Assembly (NCBI GenBank): GCA_002388885.1
Contig: DGNI01000164.1
Span: 8,939 to 15,611 of the forward strand
Source of the DNA: Parvularculaceae bacterium UBA4496
GTDB lineage: Bacteria; Pseudomonadota; Alphaproteobacteria; Caulobacterales; Parvularculaceae
DNA length: 6,673 nucleotides
Direction: 5' to 3'
The first letter of the stretch is position 1. The number at the start of each line of letters is the position of its first letter. The position numbers were made by a program, and so were the translations under genes. The notes beneath the pieces were generated by a model. It made no database searches. It was not told the origin of the DNA and saw only the letters and a program-made list of their open reading frames with translations. Below are positions 6,456 through 6,673 of the stretch, piece by piece.

Positions 6456-6673
6456 CTATTCCTTAAAGTGCGCATCGAGGAATTCAAGGAAAGCCGGCCA
6501 GTCTTCCTTAACGACGCCATGGGTGCCGGCGCGAATCCAGAAGGCAAGCGCCGCATCGGGATTCCATTCGTCCAGACGTTTCTGCTCGAGCCCCCCTGCG
6601 CCGTAAAGCGCGTAAACCGGATCGGCGCCGATGGCGGCGCGGAAAGCGCCGTTCGGATCGGACCAGACATCGC
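6456..6673 (-). CDS. C-terminal end of an alpha/beta-hydrolase-like protein, possibly glucuronoyl-esterase related (5' end outside window)
   Basis: Only the last 71 residues are visible; the frame is open to the window edge and ends in TAG at 6458-6456. Readable blocks are [20 protein letters not shown], a [16 protein letters not shown] turn region and [20 protein letters not shown] followed by FLDAHFKE. A late aromatic-x-Arg-x-Gly-x-His followed by an EDW..FL.F.D.H helix resembles the catalytic-His end of alpha/beta hydrolases, especially glucuronoyl esterases (CE15) with their DP.G.F.AA..ADPVY block. The candidate catalytic His is in GTHG. The nucleophile and acid lie outside the window, so activity and substrate cannot be judged. 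It is followed after 5 bp by ttcA and probably cotranscribed with it, though no functional link is evident. The family is inferred from pattern memory. Confidence 0.6.
   Translation of the reverse strand, partial: DVWSDPNGAFRAAIGADPVYALYGAGGLEQKRLDEWNPDAALAFWIRAGTHGVVKEDWPAFLEFLDAHFKE

Noticed and set aside
6428..6670. 80-codon minus-strand ORF overlapping the start of ttcA
   Set aside because: The adjacent frame ending at 6456 gives a hydrolase-like C-terminus and sits 5 bp before ttcA; this one is out of frame and Ser/Arg-rich.

Overview
The window looks like a chromosomal segment of an alphaproteobacterium. It is GC-rich. Its NusA and IF-2 have the alphaproteobacterial build, and its YlxR-type protein has the two-domain form usual in that class. 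GANTC sites of the CcrM type occur, and one protein ends in a VPLPA/PEP-CTERM-like tail. A Hyphomonadales/Parvularculales-like host is possible, but that is inference and no species can be named.

The left two thirds (1-4165, all on the minus strand) is the conserved transcription/translation operon rimP-nusA-ylxR-infB. In transcription order it has: a good promoter-like sequence (4165-4137); a short leader with a very strong intrinsic-terminator hairpin (4110-4083); rimP with a TTG start; nusA; a two-domain RNA-binding YlxR protein that appears to start at CTG inside the nusA tail; and the first 384 codons of infB, cut by the window edge just before the GTPase domain. The operon joins 30S subunit maturation (RimP), transcription elongation/termination/antitermination (NusA), an RNA-binding accessory protein (YlxR) and initiator-tRNA delivery (IF-2).

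The middle (4250-5587, plus strand) has two envelope-type genes. The first encodes a secreted, Gly/Pro-rich protein with an N-terminal hydrophobic signal and a C-terminal PLPGA-type sorting tail. The second encodes a small DUF2937-like membrane protein with one hydrophobic segment at each end. Both start with GTG. A 201-bp divergent intergenic region separates them from rimP.

The right part (5584-6673, minus strand) is a two-gene unit. The C-terminal end of an alpha/beta-hydrolase-like protein (perhaps related to glucuronoyl esterases) is followed after 5 bp by ttcA, the tRNA C32 2-thiolation enzyme. ttcA converges on the DUF2937 gene, and the two stop codons share the palindrome TTAA.

No clearly new multi-gene system is visible. 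The points most worth checking are the terminator-like hairpin inside the rimP-nusA leader, which looks like an attenuator, and the apparent CTG start of ylxR behind a perfect AGGAGG. No tRNA, CRISPR array, insertion sequence or long repeat was recognised. No gene-free stretch exceeds about 200 bp.
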